Source: Emticicia sp965283955
GTDB lineage: Bacteria; Bacteroidota; Bacteroidia; Cytophagales; Spirosomataceae
Length of the DNA: 64,000 bases
Direction of reading: 5' to 3'
Assembly (NCBI GenBank): GCA_965283955.1
Contig: CBDIQW010000001.1
Coordinates: forward strand, 2,852,001-2,916,000
Shown here: positions 61,868-64,000 of the stretch, in pieces
Layout: each line of letters opens with the position of its first letter
How positions within the stretch are numbered: position 1 is the first letter of the stretch
Notes under the pieces: model-generated
Databases searched by the model: none
What the model saw: the letters and a program-made list of their open reading frames with translations, nothing else
What the model was told of the DNA's origin: nothing
Position numbers and translations under genes: made by a program

Positions 61868-63032
61868 TCATTTCAAAATTTCTCGTGCAATCACAAGTTT
61901 TTGAATTTCGGAAGTTCCTTCATAAATCTGCGTAATTTTTGCATCACGCATGAGGCGTTCTACATGGAATTCTTTCACATAGCCATATCCACCATGAATC
62001 TGTACGGCTTCGGTAGTTGCCCACATGGCTACTTCTGACGCAAAAAGTTTGGCCATTGCTGCCGATTCTACGTAATCTTTGCCTTCGTCTTTTTGGCGAG
62101 CGGCTTTATAAACCAACAAACGAGCCGCTTCGATTTTGGTTGCCATTTCGGCCAATTTAAACTGAATCGCTTGGTGTTCGCTGATTGCTTTTCCAAATGA
62201 TTTACGTTCTTTTGAATATTTTACGGCCAGTTCGTATGCACCTGCTGCAATTCCGAGTGCTTGTGCAGCAATGCCGATTCTGCCACCGTTGAGGGTTGTC
62301 ATGGCAAATTTAAATCCAAAACCATCGTCACCAATTCGGTTTTCTTTTGGCACTTTCACATCCGGTAAACATCAAGGAATGTGTATCTGATGAGCGAATA
62401 CCCATTTTATCTTCTTTCTTGCCAACCACAAAGCCTTCTGTTCCTTTTTCAATAATTAAGGCGTTTATGCCTTTGTGTTTCAATTCGGGGTGAGTTTGAG
62501 CAATTACCAAACAAACCGATGATGTTCCGCCGTTAGTAATCCAGTTTTTTGTGCCGTTTACCAAATAAAAATCACCTTTGTCTTCGGCAGTTGTTTTCTG
62601 CGAAGTTGCATCTGAGCCAGCTTCGGGTTCGGACAAGCAAAATGCTCCGATAATTTCGCCCGATGCGAGTGGCTTTAAATATTTTTGTTTTTGTTCTTCT
62701 GTTCCAAACTCTTCTAATCCCCAACAAACCAACGAGTTGTTGACCGACATCGCCACCGAAGCAGAAGCGTCCACTTTCGAGATTTCTTCCATTGCCAATA
62801 CATACGAAATCGTATCCATTCCACCGCCACCATATTCGGGCGAAACCATCATTCCCATAAAACCCAACTCACCCATTTTCTTGATTTGCTCATAAGGAAA
62901 TACTGAATGCGTATCTCGCTCGATGGCAGTAGGTAAAAGTTCGTTTTGGGCAAAATCACGAGCGGCAGCTTGCACCGCCAAATGTTCTTCGGTTAAATTA
63001 AAATTTATTCCTTCTATTGTAGTTGCTGCCAT
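61868..63032 (-). CDS. Acyl-CoA dehydrogenase, frame broken at ~62362
   Basis: About 388 residues restored. Flavin enzyme of fatty-acid or branched-acyl-CoA oxidation. FNLTEEHLAVQAAARDFAQN at the start, FCLSEPEAGSDATSQKTTAE and NGTKNWITNGGTSSVCLVIA in the FAD/substrate regions, and the catalytic-base region RDAKITQIYEGTSEIQKLVI with Glu in YEGT near the C-terminus. The first frame runs out as GCESAKRKPNW; removing one C of CC at 62362-62363 (plus strand) gives LMFTDVKVPKENRIG. A perfect palindrome overlaps its promoter (63084-63115), suggesting repression by an acyl-CoA-responsive regulator. Confidence 0.92.
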
Positions 63033-63069
63033 AGTTTTAGTTGGTTTTGTTTTAATGTTGTTGATGAAT

Positions 63070-63077
63070 CAAAGTTA
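63070..63077 (-). promoter_or_regulatory. -7 box of the acyl-CoA dehydrogenase gene
   Basis: The complement of CAAAGTTA reads TAACTTTG (TAnnTTTG), 37 bases before the ATG at 63032. The -33 position falls in the palindrome at 63084-63115. Confidence 0.55.
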
Positions 63078-63083
63078 TATAAA

Positions 63084-63115
63084 AAAATATTAGTATGCAA
63101 GCATACTAATATTTT
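63084..63115. promoter_or_regulatory. Operator-like perfect inverted repeat upstream of the acyl-CoA dehydrogenase gene
   Basis: AAAATATTAGTATGC (63084-63098), spacer AA, then its perfect complement (63101-63115). The core TAGTATGC..GCATACTA is centred about 68 bases before the ATG and overlaps the -33 region, as expected for a TetR/MarR-type repressor site. It could also act as a terminator for the upstream aminotransferase gene, but its G/C content is too low for a strong one. Confidence 0.6.
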
Positions 63116-63137
63116 GAGCTTTTTACGGTTTTATGTC

Positions 63138-64000
63138 TTATAATTTCGTCAAATGCTGTACTCCATCTAAGAGTCTGTCTAAATCTCGAAGTGAGGTGTA
63201 AACGTGCGGGGTAACTCTCACACCATCCAATTTTTCCCATTTGGTTGGCGAAGTGTGTATTTTGAATTTGGTGAATAGCTCGCCTTCCATTTTTCCTGCT
63301 TCTAAACCTTCAACACTAAAATGTGCCAATGCTCCCGAAAATTCGGGTTTTAGCGAAGTGTTCATTTTTATTTTAGGCATTTTACTTGCCTCTTTTGCCC
63401 AATAATCTTTTAGAAAACGTAAACGTGCTTCTTTTCTTGCATTGCCTATCGCCAATTGAAAATTAAGTGCTTGTCCGATGGCTTGCTCAATCATAAATGG
63501 ACGAGTGCCGAGGTTTTCAAATTTTCGGATATTGTCAGAATTTGGTTTATCGTTGGGAATGAGTGGGAAGATTTTACTGATTTTTTCTTTTTTCACCCAA
63601 AGCATTCCAGAGCCGATAGGGGCCGAAAGCCATTTATGCAGACTTGTTCCGTAATAATCGCCACCTAAATCAGGAATTTTGTATTCGAGATGAGCAAACG
63701 AATGAGCCCCATCAATTAACACTTCGATACCTCGTTTGTGTGCTTCATCGGCAATGCGTTTGGCTGGAATAACTTGCCCATTCCAGTTCATAATGTGCGT
63801 AATATGAACGATTTTGGTGCTTGGCGTCATTTTCTCGACATATTTCTTGACGATTAGTTCAGTGTCTTCGGCGGGTAAATCAAGTTCTACATAATTGATT
63901 TTTAGACCATCACGTAATTCTCGTTGACGCCATGCGTGTAGCATATTTGGGTAGTCGTAGCGAGTCATTACAATTTCATCGCCTCGTTGTAAAGGTAGCC
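63138..64000 (-). CDS. Class V aminotransferase (isopenicillin-N-epimerase-like), start beyond window
   Basis: The frame stays open to the right edge (LPLQRGDEIVMTRYDYPNML), so the ATG at 63968 is internal and the N-terminus is missing. Visible are VLIDGAHSFAHLEYKIPDLG (PLP-binding Asp and His) and the PLP lysine in YGTSLHKWLSAPIGSGMLWV; the C-terminal domain ends DLDRLLDGVQHLTKL. These features fit the CsdA/isopenicillin N epimerase group of PLP enzymes; the substrate is unknown. It is upstream of the acyl-CoA dehydrogenase on the same strand with a 105-base gap holding the operator-like palindrome. Confidence 0.85.
   Translation of the reverse strand, partial: LPLQRGDEIVMTRYDYPNMLHAWRQRELRDGLKINYVELDLPAEDTELIVKKYVEKMTPSTKIVHITHIMNWNGQVIPAKRIADEAHKRGIEVLIDGAHSFAHLEYKIPDLGGDYYGTSLHKWLSAPIGSGMLWVKKEKISKIFPLIPNDKPNSDNIRKFENLGTRPFMIEQAIGQALNFQLAIGNARKEARLRFLKDYWAKEASKMPKIKMNTSLKPEFSGALAHFSVEGLEAGKMEGELFTKFKIHTSPTKWEKLDGVRVTPHVYTSLRDLDRLLDGVQHLTKL

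Overview
The window looks like chromosomal DNA of a low-GC member of the Bacteroidota, probably order Cytophagales (a Spirosomataceae-like genus would fit; species not determinable by eye). Supporting signs are a SusC/SusD pair, TAnnTTTG-type -7 promoter boxes, a fused secDF, a NagB fused to a PIG-L deacetylase, tandem OmpH genes behind bamA, and many PIN/antitoxin and four-helix-bundle (23S IVP/Avd-like) genes. No rRNA, tRNA, CRISPR array, transposase or phage module was seen.

Layout. 1-6.2 kb: envelope assembly (two beta-barrel proteins, uppS, bamA, two ompH/skp). 6.5-8.6 kb: WG-repeat protein. 8.7-11.1 kb (minus): oxidative pentonate module, a 2-keto-3-deoxypentonate dehydratase and a ketoglutarate-semialdehyde dehydrogenase. 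11.3-19.8 kb: isoleucine/valine operon ilvD-ilvB-ilvN-ilvC-ilvA, opened by a Val/Leu/Ile-rich leader peptide and a textbook attenuator, and interrupted by two four-helix-bundle genes and one PIN/antitoxin module. 19.9-26.3 kb: surface-glycan type cluster (GT-C membrane protein, WbqC-like, NeuD-like acyltransferase, methyltransferase, beta-propeller glycosidase-like, PhyH dioxygenase). 26.6-30.1 kb: nagB-PIG-L fusion and convergent lpdA. 30.8-38.8 kb: SusC, SusD and an FG-GAP/ASPIC lipoprotein. 38.8-44.2 kb: amino acid/ethanolamine-type permease, cysS behind a five-cysteine upstream ORF, and two GT2 glycosyltransferases. 44.4-54 kb: small exported protein, secDF, a kinase-M23-aminotransferase triple fusion, dinB, lipoprotein, yebC. 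54-64 kb: toroid-like exported protein, second PIN/antitoxin module, serine hydrolase, SDR, GMC oxidoreductase with its small subunit, OB-fold exported protein, acyl-CoA dehydrogenase behind a perfect operator-like palindrome, and a class V aminotransferase running off the right edge.

Two regulatory elements stand out. The ilv leader (MNNNTVLVIPIVILLV) with mutually exclusive antiterminator and terminator stems indicates ribosome-mediated attenuation by branched-chain aminoacyl-tRNA. The uORF MSHTSAFRCCCCCFR before cysS suggests cysteine (tRNA-Cys) sensing. A third theme is a dense population of short interspersed repeats of several families; some form gene starts or ends, one is inserted in frame inside a glycosyltransferase, and one 19-mer has broken a toxin gene.

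Quality warning: thirteen genes, including ilvD, nagB, cysS-neighbouring permease and an acyl-CoA dehydrogenase, are split by single-base indels mostly at short homopolymers. The spread over housekeeping genes points to sequencing error. I give each as one restored gene with the break position.
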